A DNA stretch of 64,000 nt from Castor canadensis (Eukaryota > Chordata > Mammalia > Rodentia > Castoridae): positions 51,093,638 through 51,157,637 of the forward strand of contig NC_133398.1 of assembly GCF_047511655.1 (NCBI RefSeq). The letters run 5' to 3'. This document shows positions 1 to 11,795 of this stretch, piece after piece (within the stretch, counting starts at the first letter, position 1; every line of letters starts with the position of its first letter). The notes beneath the pieces were generated by a model. That model saw nothing but the letters and a program-made list of their open reading frames with translations. It had not been told where the DNA came from and made no database searches. Both the position numbers and the translations under genes were made by a program.

Positions 1-1753
1 TCTCCAATCACAATCTCCTTATAATCTTCCCCCTCCCACTGGATCTCTGCCCCCAAGTGGTCCCCCTTTAACATTCATGTCATTTTTTTTAGGTCTAGAT
101 TCTTCCTATAAAAGAAAACATGAGATATTTGTCTTTCTTAGTGTGGCATATTTCACTTAATATAACAATCTCCAGTCCCATCCATTTTCCTACAAATGAC
201 AATTTTATTCTACTTTATAACTAGTACTCCATTGAGTATATATACCACGTTTTCTTTTCCATTTATCATTTGTTGAGCACCTAAGCTAATTCCATAGCTT
301 GGCTATCGTGAATAATGCTGCAATAAATGTGTGCACAGGTGTCTTTATTGTATGCTGACTTGCATTCCTTCAGATATATGACTAGGAGTGGTATCATAGA
401 AAGCAATTATTTAATTTTTTTGAGGAACCTCCATACTGATTTCCACAGTGGCTGTACTAATTTACATTCCCCTCAATAGTACATAAGGATTCCTTTTTTT
501 CCACATCCTTGCTAGCATATGTTGTTGCTTGTTTTCTTGATGATAGAAGTTCTGGATGGGGTGAGATACAATCTCACTGTCATTTTGATATACGTTTCCT
601 TTATGGCTAAGGGTGTCAAACATTACTTCATGTGTTTGTAGGCCATTTGCATTTCTTCTTTTGAGAACTGTTCAGTTAATCTGCCTATTTATTAATTAAT
701 TAAAAACTATTTTATTAGCATACATTAATGGTACAAGGGGGTTTTACTGTAATAATTCTATAGATGCATACTGTACACTTTGAACAGGTTCACATCTCTA
801 TAATATTCCTTCAATCCCCTTCTTGCCCCACTTTTTTGAGATCTTTATGCATTCTAGATATTAATTCCTTGATGAATAGCTGATAAAGATTTTTCCCCAT
901 TCTGTATGTCATCTCTTCATTCTGACAATTGTCTCCTTTGATGTGAAGATTTTTAATTTGAGGCAATCCCATTTCTCAATATTTTTTCTTATTTCCTGAG
1001 CTATTGGGATTCTATTCAAAAAGTTGTAAATATCTCTATCTCTAAGTGTTTTCCCTATGTTTTCTTTTAGCAGTTTCGAATCTTACATGAAGATCTTTGT
1101 TCTATTTTGAATTGATTTTTGTACAGGGTAAGAGAGAGAGGAATCTAGTTTCAGTCTGCTACATGTAGATATTCAGTTTTCCAAACACCATTTCTTGAAG
1201 AGCTGACTTTTCTCCAACATATGGTTTTGGCTTCAAAAATCTGAGGGCTATATATGAGTGGGTCTATTTTTGGGTCTTCTGTTCTATTCCGTTGGTCTCT
1301 ATGCCTATTTTTTTTTTACAAGTATCATGCTGCTTTTATGTCTTGTATTGTGATACCTACAGCATTGCTCTTTTTTGCTCAGGATTGCTTTTACTGTTCA
1401 GTGTCTTTTATGATTCTGTATGAATTTTAGGATTGACTTTTTTATTTCTATAAAGAATGATACTGGTATTTTAATGTAGTTTGCATTGAATCTATACACT
1501 GCTTTTGATATTATAGCCATTTTCACAATATAAATTCTGCCAGTCCATGAACATAGTAGGTCTTTCCATATTCTCTTGTCCTGTTGACTATATATTTGTC
1601 ACATTTATCTTCTGTTATGTTTCTACTCCTAGTTTTTTCAGGGATTTTTTTCATGAAGGGGTATTAAATTTTGTCAAAGGCTTTTTCTGTATCTATTGAG
1701 GTGATCATATGAATTTTGTCTTTATTTTGTATGTGTGTTATATTACATTTATT
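1..1753 (-). mobile_element. Old L1, 3' part (ORF2 RT to C-terminal region)
   Basis: Read on the minus strand this is diverged LINE-1 ORF2 and 3' sequence. Typical antisense L1 wording is present, such as the AATAATGCTGCAATAAA block near 310-335 and the TTGAATTGATTTTTGTA block near 1110. Many stops show it is dead. The same element resumes after the younger insertion at 6866, where the split ORF2 text continues directly. The 3' end lies left of the window. It is interrupted by a short L1 tail near 695-838. Confidence 0.8.
695..838 (-). mobile_element. Severely 5'-truncated L1 3'-UTR fragment
   Basis: About 140 bp with a TACAAGGGGG motif breaks the old L1 reading. It resembles the 3' tail of the twin-primed L1 near 33740-33840 (TACAAGGGGG at both) and another tail near 19570-19676. 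It is best read as a short minus-strand insertion of the same L1 tail lineage. Clear target duplications were not found. Confidence 0.5.
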
Positions 1754-1767
1754 GATTTGCATGTATT

Positions 1768-2085
1768 TTTTTTCTTTATCCATATATGCATACATTGCAT
1801 GGGTCACTTTTTCCCCCTATCCCCTGCCCCCACCCACCCACCTTGCTTCCAGGCAGGACCTGTTCTGCCCTTTTCTCCAATTTAGTTGAAGGTAAACATA
1901 AGCAATAATAAGTAACACAAAGCATTTTTGCAAGTTGAGATAAGGATAGCTAAACAGAGAGATTACTAGCATTGCTTCCATGTACAAGTATATTACAATA
2001 TGAATTAATTCATCTCTACCTGAACTATTCACTACTTCCTGGTCACCTTCCCATATTGACATCTGTAGCTTTAAGGTTACTGTAG
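1768..2085 (-). mobile_element. 3' UTR of the younger L1
   Basis: This segment shares long blocks with 13975-14390 (for example ACTACTTCCTGGTC and GCAAGTT.GAGATAAGGATA) and with the 75-bp tail at 23162-23236. The shared end (a CATTGTTTGGG-like block followed by C-rich tract) defines one L1 3'-tail lineage. Open frames in it are accidental. Confidence 0.75.
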
Positions 2086-3540
2086 GGGTGGTTCAACATA
2101 TGAAAATCAATAAACATAATAAACCACATTAACAGAAGCAAAGACAAAAACCACTTGATCATCTCAATAGATGCAGAAAAAGCCTTTGATAAGATCCAAC
2201 ACCATTTCATGATAAAAGCTCTAAGAAAACTAGGAATAGAAGGAAAGTACCTCAACAGTATAAAAGCTATATATGACAAACCTACAGCCAGCATTATACT
2301 TAATGGAGAAAAACTGAAACCATTCCCTCTAAAATCAGGAACCAGACAAGGATGCTCACTGCCTCCACTCCTATTCAACATAGTACTGGAATTCCTAGTC
2401 AGAGCAATTAGGCAAGAAGAAGGAATAAAAGGAATACAAATAGGTAAAGAAACTGTCAAAATATCCCTATTTGCAGATGACATGATCCTATACCTTAAAG
2501 ACCCAAAAAACTATACTCAGAAGCTTCTAGACATCATCAATAGCTATAGCAAGGTAGCAGGATATAAAATCAACATAGAAAAATCATTAGCATTTCTATA
2601 CACTAACAATGAGCAAACTGAAAAAGAATGTATGAAAACAATCCCATTTACAATAGACTCAAAAAAAATCAAATACCTAGGTGTAAACCTAACAAAAGAT
2701 GTGAACTACCTCTACAAGGAAAACTATAAACTTCTGAAGAAAGAGATTGAGGAAGACTATAGAAAGTGGAGAGATCTCCCATGCTCATGGATTGGTAGAA
2801 TCAACATAGTAAAAATGTCTATACTCCCAAAAGGAATCTACATGTTTAATTCAATTCCCATCAAAATTCCAATGACATTCATTAAAAAGATCCAAAAATC
2901 TACCGTGAAATTTATGTGGAAACACAGGAAACCACGAATAGCCAAGGCAATACTCAGTCAAAAGAACAATGCAGGAGGTATCACAATACCTGACTTCAAA
3001 CTATATTACAAAGCAGTAGCAATAAAAACAGCATGGTACTGGCACAAAAACAGACATGAAGACCAGTGGAACAGAATAGAGGACCCAGATATGAAGCCAT
3101 ACAACTATAACCAACTTGTCTTTGACAAAGGAGCTAAAAATATACGATGGAGAAATAGCAGCCTCTTCAATAAAAACTGCTGGGAAAACTGGTTAGCAGT
3201 CTGCAAAAAACTGAAACTAGATCCATGTATATCACCCTATACCAATATTAACTCAAAATGGATCAAGGATCTTAATATCAGACCACAAACTCTAAAGTTG
3301 ATACAGGAAAGAGTAGGAAATACTCTGGAGTTAGTAGGTATAGGTAAGAACTTTCTCAACGAAACCCCAGCAGCACAGCAACTAAGAGATAGCATAGATA
3401 AATGGGACCGCATAAAGCTAAAAAGCTTCTGTTCATCAAAAGAAGTGGTCTCTAAACTGAAGAGAACACCCACAGAGTGGGAGAAAATATTTGCCAGCTA
3501 TACATCAGACAAAGGACTGATAACCAGAATATATAGGGAA
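2086..3540 (+). pseudogene. Inverted L1 ORF2 segment (RT to C-terminal region)
   Basis: On the plus strand this reads as LINE-1 ORF2 reverse transcriptase. The open stretch from 2155 includes [30 protein letters not shown] and the catalytic FADD box at 2470-2481, then [13 protein letters not shown] and continues to [11 protein letters not shown]. It is open for about 465 L1-derived codons before running into antisense endonuclease sequence at about 3540. It lacks the endonuclease domain, the true start and the C-terminal end. The good frame suggests a fairly recent element, but it cannot make a full ORF2 protein. Confidence 0.85.
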
Positions 3541-4376
3541 CTTTCCTCTCAGGACTGCCTTAGCTGTGTCCTAGGAAACTTTTAATTTCCTCTTTTGTTT
3601 CATCAATGACCCATTGATCATTGAGCAATGTGTTGTTCAGCTTCCAATTGTTTGCATGTTTTCTGCTGTTGTTTTTGTTGCTGAATTCTAGTTTTAATGC
3701 ATTGTGATCAGATAGAATGCAGGGGATTGTTTCTATTTTCTTATATTTGCTGAGGCTTGCTTTGTGCCCTAAGATATGATCAGTTTTGGAGAAGGTTCCA
3801 TGGGCTGCTGAGAAAATGTATATTGTGCAGAAGTTGGGTGAAGTATTCTGAAGACATCAGCTAGGTTCATTTGATCTATGGTGTGATTTAGTTCTAGAAT
3901 TTCTTTATTGAGTTTTTGTTTGAATGACCTATCTATTGGTGATGGGGGCTATTAAAGTCTCCCACTACCACTGTGTTGGAGTCTACATTGCTTTTAGGTC
4001 CTTCAGAGTATGTTTGGTGCACTGACATTGGTTGCATATAGGTTGATAATTGTTATTTCCTTTTGGTGTATTTCCCCTTTTATTAGTATGGAGTGTCCTT
4101 CTTTATCTTGTTTGATCAGTGTAAGTTTGAAATCTACTTTGTCCTAGATAAGTATTGCTACTCCTGCCTGTTTTTGGTGGCCATTCGCTTGGTAAATCTT
4201 CTTCCAGCCTTTCACCCTAAGCCAGTGCTTGTTCTGTCAATGGTGGGTCTCCTGTAAACAACAGATTGTTGGATCTTCCTTTTTAATTCAGCTTGCCAAA
4301 TGGTGTCTTTTGATGGGGGGAGTTAAGTCCATTAACTCAGTGTTAGTATTGATAGGTATGTAGAGATTCCTGCCAT
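3541..4376 (-). pseudogene. L1 ORF2 endonuclease part, disrupted
   Basis: Minus-strand translation starts at an ATG at 4376 (MAGISTYLSIL...), the usual ORF2 opening, but meets a stop after 14 codons and further stops downstream. Text corresponding to the end of the endonuclease and the linker (NTLLNDQWV-like and AKAVLRGKF-like) lies at about 3640-3540. A small internal deletion lies near 3566. Confidence 0.7.
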
Positions 4377-4427
4377 TTAGTTTTTTTTTGTTGTTTAAGG
4401 ATTTGATTGTGTGCAGCTGAATAAATG

Positions 4428-5520
4428 TTAGTCTCTGATTCCTTGTCTTTTCTTCTCCTTTGGTTTGGTGCTGCCTGTCCTCTCATGGTTTTGTTTGCTT
4501 TCATTTTCTGTGTGCAGAATTCCTTGAAGAATCATTTGTAGTGGTAGTTTGGTGGTCATATATGATTTTAGTTTCTGCTTATCATGGAAGGTTTTTATTG
4601 CTCCATCTATTTTGAATGATAGTTTTGCTGGGTAGAGAATTCCATGGTTGAAGTTGTTTTCTTTTAGTGTCTGGAATACCTCACTCCATGCTCTTCTTGC
4701 TTTTAAGGTTTCCATTAAGAAATCTGCTGTGATTTTGATGGGTTTATCTTTGTATATTACTTGTTTTTTCTCTCTTACAGACTTCAATATTCTTTCTCTA
4801 GTCCCTGTCATGGGGTAGTTCTATTTTGGTCAAGTGTGTATAGTGTCCTGGAGGCCTCCTGTACCTGAATGGGCATAACTTTCTCTAGGTTTGGGATTTT
4901 TCTAGTATTATTTTGTTGAATATATTATGAATTGCTTTTGCTTGCACCTCTTCTCCTTCCTCAATTTCCATGATTCTCAGGTTTGGTCTTTTGATGGAGC
5001 CAGTGAGCTCTTGAATATTTCTTCTGCAGGTCTTGAGTTGTTTGATTAATAGCTCTTCAGTTTTTCCTTTAATTACCATTTTAGCTTCAAGTTCTGAGAT
5101 TCTGTCTTCTACTTGTTCTAGTCTGCTGGAGTGGCCTTCCATTCTGTTTTGTATTTCTGTTTCATTCTTTTTTCTGAGGTTTTCCATTTCATAGGTCACT
5201 TCTTTAATGTCTATTTTGTCTTCAATTTATTTATCTCTCTATTTATAGTGTGCTCTGTTGCACTTTGTTGTTTATTTAGGGCTCCTATGAGTTCATTTAT
5301 TTGTTTCTGTGTCTTCTCATATTCTTTATTTTTGATGTCTTAAAATTTCTTGAAAGGCTCTTGGTTTTGGTTAACCATCTTTGGTAACATCCCCATGAAA
5401 TTCTTCATTATTACTTGCAGGATTTCTTCTTTGAGGTTGTTCTTGTGGGCATCATTGGGTTTCTTGGTGTCATTTATCTTTGCTTTGTTGGAGTCCGGAA
5501 CTGGGTATCCATTTTCTTCA
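4428..5520 (-). pseudogene. L1 ORF1 remnant
   Basis: Two large open pieces remain. The one at 4885-5199 carries a coiled coil (RLEQVEDRISELEAK) and the start of the RNA-recognition region (RPNLRIMEIEE). The one at 4428-4811 carries the C-terminal domain (ARRAWSEVFQTLKENNF, YPAKLSFKIDG). L1 ORF1p is the trimeric RNA-binding chaperone of the L1 particle. Frames between the pieces are shifted, so ORF1 is broken. Confidence 0.8.
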
Positions 5521-6851
5521 TTTCCCTCTGAATCCTGTATTAAATTATTTTTGGGGGGAGAATGGTTTCCATCCCTTTTTTGTCATCCCATCACTCCTCT
5601 TGGTACTGTGCAACTATGTTCTTGATAGGCTAGATGGTGGTTTCAGTCACCTGTTTTCTTTCACTTGGTTTAATTTTGTTTTGTGGCTGTATTGGGTTGT
5701 AGCTAAGCATGTGTGTGCTATTTCTGTCCCTGGTCTGGGTGTAACTTACTATTAGCTAATTCACAATAGTAAAACTAACAACAACAACAACAAAAACCCC
5801 AAAGAAATGAATTGGGAGAGATGAACAAACAAACAAGAAAGAAAAGAAACAAAAATTCCAGATTCAGGAACAATAGAATTTCAGTCTTAGTTTAAGTTCT
5901 GGTGTTACTCCTCCAGCATCCAGTCCAGGTGTTGGTATTTAAGCAGAAGCTCTGTTGTAGTCTCACCCAGTGGTTTTTTTTTTATCTTCTGTCTTTCAGA
6001 GGCAGCTGTTTGGTCAGCTCCTCCCTCATTGGAGTGTGGCAGTTTAAGTTTGTATGTTGTCCTCAGGTTCCAGAATCAGCTCTGTAGCCCACCAGCTGTC
6101 CTGCTTTGGAGTTGGGTTTTCACTTTGCTTGATTACTGGGGCTTGTTTCTTTGCCTCACCCCCTTTCTCTGGGGCAAGGTCAGTGATCCGTCAGCCAGCC
6201 CCCTGCTGTCAGCTTGCTGTGATGGTTTTCTGATTGTTTTTCAATTTTGCAGTGTTGTTTGACTTTGGATGTTGCTCACTGGCTCAGGAGATGAGCTTTG
6301 TGAACCATTACCTGCCCTATTTCAGGCGGCAGCTTATCACTGCTCCTCCCCCCCACTGGCAGCCCTCCTGCCTTTTTAACTGTTTGTTTACTGAAGTTCA
6401 CACAGAGGTCAGCTCCTTGCTCTTCCCCCTTCTCCAGTGTACTTTCAGAGTTCCCGCCCCCTCTGCTATGGCTAATTTTCAGTTTGTTGTTTATTCAGTT
6501 TTTTTTTTTGCAGGGGGGGTCAATATGCCCAGGGGGCTATGCTGGTTTATTGAGGGTGTGGGTGACTGGGGGAATACCATGTAACATTTAGCACTCACCT
6601 GTTTGGTCTGCCAAATGCCTCCCAAGCAGGTTTGGAGCTGATGTCTGGTGGCAGCAGGAGCCCTCTTGTTTTCTCAATGTAATGTGGCATGGAGAAGCTT
6701 TCTGTGGGCTGGGGGCTCATGGTGTCAAAGTTTTGATTCTCCTTGGTGTTTTATTTCTGCCAAGTGTGGCTCCAGCATCTCAACAAGGTTTTTGATCCAT
6801 GGAGCTCACTCTATCCGCTTCTGTGCCCTAGTCACTGTCTTGGATTGGACC
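5521..6851 (-). mobile_element. 5' UTR region of the younger L1
   Basis: This GC-richer stretch lies between ORF1 and the right target duplication. No L1 coding similarity is visible. Its presence shows the insertion is close to full length at its 5' end, unlike the other L1 copies here. Several short plus-strand open frames are judged accidental. Confidence 0.6.
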
Positions 6852-6969
6852 GATTTGCATGTATTGAACCATCCTTATATCCCTGGAGTAAAGCCAACTT
6901 GATCATGGTGTATGATATTTTAATGTGTGGAAGAATTTAGTTTGCAAGTATTTTATAAAGAATTTTTAT

Positions 6970-7289
6970 TGATGGTACTGATGTTTGAACTCAGGACCTT
7001 GCACTTATTAGGCAGACACTCTACCACTTAAACAATGCCCCAAGCCCATTTTGCTCTAGTTATTTCTCAGCATGATTTTTGCCTGATGTCATCTTCAATA
7101 TGCAATTCTCCTACAATAGCTTGCCATATAGCTGGATGACAGGCATGTGACACCACACTTGGATTATTGATTAAGATGTGGTCTAGCTAAATTTTTGCCT
7201 TGGCCTTCCTCAAACCATGATCCCCTTGATCTCTACCTACTGAGTAACTGGGATTATAGATGTGAGCAACAATGTCTGGCATTTATTGA
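6970..7289 (-). mobile_element. Composite 7SL+tRNA SINE
   Basis: On the minus strand a 7SL/Alu-like part (complement of TGGGATTATAGATGTGAG near 7249) is followed by a tRNA-like part with A-box AAGTGGTAGAGTG and B-box GAGTTCAAACATC (complement of 6985-7040). A 10-bp direct repeat GAATTTTTAT at 6960-6969 and 7290-7299 flanks it. It sits inside the old L1. Confidence 0.75.
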
Positions 7290-10114
7290 GAATTTTTATA
7301 TATATGTTCATCTAGTAAAATGGTCTATAATATTTGCGTTTGTTATGTCCTTATCTGTTTTTTGTATCTGGGTAATACTGGCTTATAAAAGGTGTTTGGT
7401 ATCATTCCTCCCCTTTTTACTTTGTGAAATAACTTGAGAATCATGTGTGTTCTTTTGTAAAGGTCTGGTATCATCCAGCAATGAAACCATGCCCTACTTG
7501 CTTTTACAGTTTCTGTTGGGCTTTTCTTTGTGGAAAGATGCTTTACTACTGCTTCAATTTCATTACTTGTTTTTGGTCTGTTTAAGCAGTTTATATTCTC
7601 TCAATTCAGTTTTGGTAGATCATATGTATCTAGAAATTTATCCATTTCTTATACATTTTCCAGTTTATTGGAATAAAAATTTTTGAAGTTTCCCTAATGA
7701 TCCTCTGAATTTAATTAGTATTTGTTGTGATATCACCTCTTTCATTTCTAATTTTATTAATTAGGATCTTCTTCCTGTTTTTTTTTTCTTTTGGTTAGTT
7801 TGTCTAAGGGTATGTCAATCTTGTTTATCTTTCAAAGAACCAAGTTGTTTGTTTCATTGATTCTCTGTATTGCTTTTTTAGTTTCCATTTCATTCATTTC
7901 AACTCTGATTTTTATTATTTCTTTCTTTCTACTTCTTTTGGGTTTGGCTTGTTCTTGTTTTCCTAAGAGTTTTAGAAGTTCATTGGGTTATTTATTTGAG
8001 ATTCTTCTGATGAATTTTAAATGTAGGCACTCATATGTATAAATTTTCTTCTTAGCACTGCCTTTTATGTGTATCAAAGGTTTTAGTAAGTTGTGTTGTC
8101 ATTTTCATTTGACTACAGAAATCCACGCGCCACCCCCCCCCCCCTTATCTTCAATGATCCAGTGATACTCAGGAGTGTATTGTTCAGTCTCCAGAATTTT
8201 GAACATTTTCTGTGGGTCTATTGCTACTGATCTCTAGTTTTATTCCATTGAGGTCTGATAAAATACAGGAAGTTATTTTAATTTTATTGTACTTTTTTAA
8301 GACTTGTTTTATGTCCTAAAGGATGATCTATTTTGGAGAAAGTTCTATGGGTTGTTGAGAGTAATGTGTATTCTGTGGCTGTTGTGTGGAATATTCTGTA
8401 GGTGTCTGGTAAGTGCATTTTATCTATGATGGCATTTAATTCTGAAGTTTCTTCTTTGACTATTTGTTCAGATGACATCTAATGGTGATAGTGGGGTATT
8501 GAAGTAATTCACTATTAATATGTCCAGGTCTATCTATGTTTTTGTGCACAATAGCATTTGTTTGATGAAGTTAAGTGTGTCAACATTTAGTGCATATATG
8601 ATTCATGATGGATCATTCCCTTGATCAATGTGAAGTGAGCATCTTTGTCTCTTCTGACTAATTTTATTTGACATGGTTTTATCAGATATAAATATAGCTA
8701 CTACTGATTGCTTTCAGGCTCCATTTCCTGGGAATATCTTTCTTCATCCTCTCATTTTAAGCCTGTTTTTCTTTGGCAGTGAGTTGCATTCCTTGTAGGC
8801 AACAGTTGGTTGGGTCTTCTTTTTTTAATACAATCTGCCAATCTTTTGATTTGAGAATTGAAAGCATTAACATTCAGAATTACTATTGAAAGGTACATAG
8901 TAATTCCTGTCATTCTGTTTTTTCTGTAGTGTTTCATTCTTTCCTAATAGTCATTTGCTTATCTACTCATCTAGTGAGATTTATTTTTCTCCATATTTTC
9001 ATGGCTTTATTTATCTTCCTTTTCTGTATATAGTACTCTTTTAAGTATATTATACAGTGATAGCTTAGTGGTCATAAACTCCCTTAGTTTTGTTTATCAT
9101 GAAATGTTTTTATTTCTCATTCAATTATGAAGGTTAGCTTTTCCAGATACAGTAATTTAAATGATAATTATTTTCTTTATGGGCTTGAAATACACCATTC
9201 CATGCCCTTCTTGCTTTTAGCATTTCTGTTGAGAAATTGCTATGATTCTGATGTGTTTTCCTTTATATGAAACTTCATGCTTCTCTCTTGCAGCTTTCAA
9301 TGTTCTTTTCTTGTTCTGTATACTTAATGTTTTAACTATAATATGACATGGAGAGATACTTTTCTGGTCTTCCTGTTTGGTATCCTAAAAGCCTCCTGTA
9401 CCTAAATGACCATTTATCAAGATTCAGGACATTTTCTGCTGTTATTTTATTGAATATATTTTCTATGCCTTTATCTTTTATTTCTTCTCCTTATTCTTTG
9501 CTCAAGTTTTGTAGATTTGAAATTTTAATGATGTCCCAGAGGTCTTGCATGTTCCATTCATACTTTCTCTTTTTTATTCTTTATCTTTATTTGAATGTCT
9601 TATTTCATCTGCCTTCAAACCTTGATATTCTGAATTCAACTTGATTCAGTCTATTGGCAAGATTTTCAACTGAGTTTTTTATTTGACTTATTGAGCTTTT
9701 CATTTACAAAACATCAATATTTTTTTAGGATTCCTATCTTTACTGAATTCATCTTTATTTCCTGAACTTTCTTCCTAATTTTGTTCAGTTTTATTTGTAT
9801 CCTATTGGAATTCATTCAGGTACTTATTTGTTTCCTCTTTAATTTTGCTGATCACTCTTATAATCATTCTTTTGAATTCTTTTGGATTTCATCCACTTCA
9901 CTGTCATTAGTATCTTTTCTTGTGGAGTTGTTGTTGACTTTTGGAGGAGTCATACTGACTTTTTTCTCATATTTCCTGTGGTTTTGCATTGGAATTTACA
10001 CATCAGAAGCCAAGTCATTGTTTAGAAGTTCTAATCACCTGTAGTCTTTTGGATGAAGTACTCTCAATATTTTGGCAGGACTGTCTAATGTTAGGGATGA
10101 GGTACAACTTATCA

Positions 10115-10190
10115 ACACTGGACTTGAGATATAGCTCAGTGTTCAAACATTTTCCCACATGCTCAGAGCACTTGATGTTATCCCAGAACC
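10115..10190 (+). mobile_element. Degraded ID-like tRNA SINE
   Basis: The stretch GAGATATAGCTCAGTGTTCA followed by a CAGAGCACTTGATG block looks like a decayed tRNA-derived SINE head. The match is weak and no target duplication was found. Confidence 0.35.
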
Positions 10191-10456
10191 ACCCAGATGA
10201 AGGAAAACTAGCTGGAACTCTTTTAGTTCCTAATGTATAGATTTTTGCCATATATAGGCTAAGGGGTGGGGCCAGTTAAGGGTCCACTTCTGGGTTGCTC
10301 TCACTTTATAAGCTTCCTTTCTTTGTGTACCAGAACTGTCACTGGCCATAAGGATCTTTGCAGCTTGTGGACTAGGAAGGCTCCCACTTGCTCCACAAGC
10401 CCTCCAGTTTAGGTACCCAGAGGCACACAATTCAAGTTTAGGAGTCTCCCCCTTAA

Positions 10457-10674
10457 ACTTTTGGTGGGGATGGGGTTTGAACTCAGGACTTCACAATTGC
10501 AACATGGGCACTTTTCTGATTGGGCCATGCCTCCAGTCCATTTTGCTTTGGTTATTTTGAACATGGGGTCTTGTGAACTATTTGCACTGGCTGGCCTTTA
10601 ACTGCCATTCTCCTGATCTCAGCCTCCCAAGTATCTAGGATTACAGGTGTGAGCCACTGGAGCCTGGCTTAAGG
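10457..10674 (-). mobile_element. Composite 7SL+tRNA SINE
   Basis: Minus-strand reading gives CCAGTGGCTCACACCTGTAA at the Alu/B1-like start, a CTTGGGAGGCTGAGATCAGG block, and a tRNA-like 3' part ending in GAGTTCAAACCCCATCCCC. An imperfect direct repeat (GTCTCCCCCTTAA at 10444-10456, GTGTCCCCTTAA at 10675-10686) may be its target duplication. Same family as 6970-7289 and 42794-43123. Confidence 0.75.
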
Positions 10675-10677
10675 GTG

Positions 10678-10714
10678 TCCCCTTAATGCATCAAAGAGAG
10701 ATGCATTAAGGGGA
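10678..10714. repeat. Perfect 15-bp inverted repeat, 7-nt loop
   Basis: Left arm TCCCCTTAATGCATC (10678-10692) and right arm GATGCATTAAGGGGA (10700-10714) are exact reverse complements around AAAGAGA. It abuts the right end of the SINE at 10457-10674. Origin is unknown; the overlap of the left arm with the SINE target duplication suggests it arose at or after that insertion. Confidence 0.85.
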
Positions 10715-11795
10715 AAGAAAATAGACTGGGCAGGAGGGGGAAGAACTGAGGGACTCAGGAACTCTGGATGTTAGTCCCAGTGCTTTCATATCCTGCCAAA
10801 CAGATCATTTCCCTATGAGAGGGAAAAGGTTGGGGGAAATCATGTACTCTATAGAGTCCTAGGCTCAGAGCTGTCAATCCTGCCTGGCAGCAAACACACA
10901 CAGTCAGGGGTCAGTTCCTGAAGCTGGTCTTATTGTTTTCAGACCCTGTCCAGCAGTTCCTTAGCCTGTGGGGTAGAAGCCTGGAGAAGTAACATGATTC
11001 ACTAGACTTGAACTCAGAGTTCTCAGTCCCATGTGGCAGAAAACATCCATAGCCAGGAGGCAGCTGCCAGAGGCTTAGCAGTCTGCTAACCTTAGGTTCA
11101 ATGCTCTGTTTCTGCCATGATCTTCAGGCAATGGGACTGACTCCTCACCAAGTAGGGTGGGACCACTGACCCCTGTGCCCTCCACTGCCCAAGCTCTGTG
11201 CTTCTTAACTTCTCAGTGGATCCATGTCATACCCTCTCTCTCAGTCCATGACTACCGCTCATGGCCATCTTCTGCCCAGACACTGTGGCAGGGTGTCCCA
11301 AAACTCCCTAAGTCATAATTGCTCATTGCTCTTTGTTTTCAAGTCCCAGAGTATCTCATTCTGAAAGGATAAGACCCCTCTCAAGATGGTGTCTTGCTAT
11401 AGCTCTCCAAGATAAAGAGAGCAACAAAATGTCTTTCTTCTCCAATGCTAGCCTGCCATTCAGGAGAAGTCACTGCCATACCAAATCACTGCACTAGGTT
11501 TAAGGCCTGCAGGAAGTGTGGGCTTATTCTCAGGCTAGATTTGTCAGTCTGTCCCTATGACCACTCATCTGGACTACCTTGTGGTTGTGTCTTCAGCTTC
11601 CCCATCCCCAAGATACCTAGGGTTGGAGTTGCAGACTGTTTTCTATTTTTCTCTGTTACCTTTTTCTTTGTGCTTTCAGCTGTCCTACCACTTCCCTCAT
11701 GATTCCTAATGGTCTTCCTTCATTACCCTGACTCTTCTTATTCACAGTCAAATGAAGGATGCTTCTAATCTGCCATCTTGCTCCACCCTCTCTCT

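Larger units (their letters stand above)
1754..6865 (-). mobile_element. Younger L1 insertion with internally inverted ORF2 block
   Basis: A 14-bp direct repeat GATTTGCATGTATT at 1754-1767 and 6852-6865 flanks the insertion as its target-site duplication. A T-run follows the left copy, so the element is inserted on the minus strand. In element order it holds a 5' UTR (about 6851-5520), ORF1 (about 5520-4428), the ORF2 endonuclease part (4376-3541), a reversed ORF2 block (3540-2086, coding on the plus strand) and a 3' UTR (2085-1768). ORF2 stretches between the endonuclease and RT, and after the C-terminal region, are missing. The element is not retrotransposition-competent. Confidence 0.85.
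6866..11795 (-). mobile_element. Old L1, 5' part (ORF2 start, ORF1, 5' UTR)
   Basis: This continues the element split at 1753. The minus strand holds RT-region sequence, an endonuclease piece at 8284-8478 (EYTLLSTTHRTFSKIDH), the ORF2 opening near 8913 (MTGITMYLSIVILNVNAFNS), ORF1-like sequence at about 9000-9880, and a GC-richer 5' UTR that ends near 11795 with CTGCCATCTTGCTCC, which resembles an L1 5' end. Together with 1-1753 this is a nearly full-length but heavily mutated L1. Confidence 0.7.

Noticed and set aside
2155-3585. 476-codon open frame as a functional reverse transcriptase gene
   Set aside because: It is an L1 ORF2 fragment without endonuclease and true ends; the last 10 or so codons are antisense endonuclease sequence.
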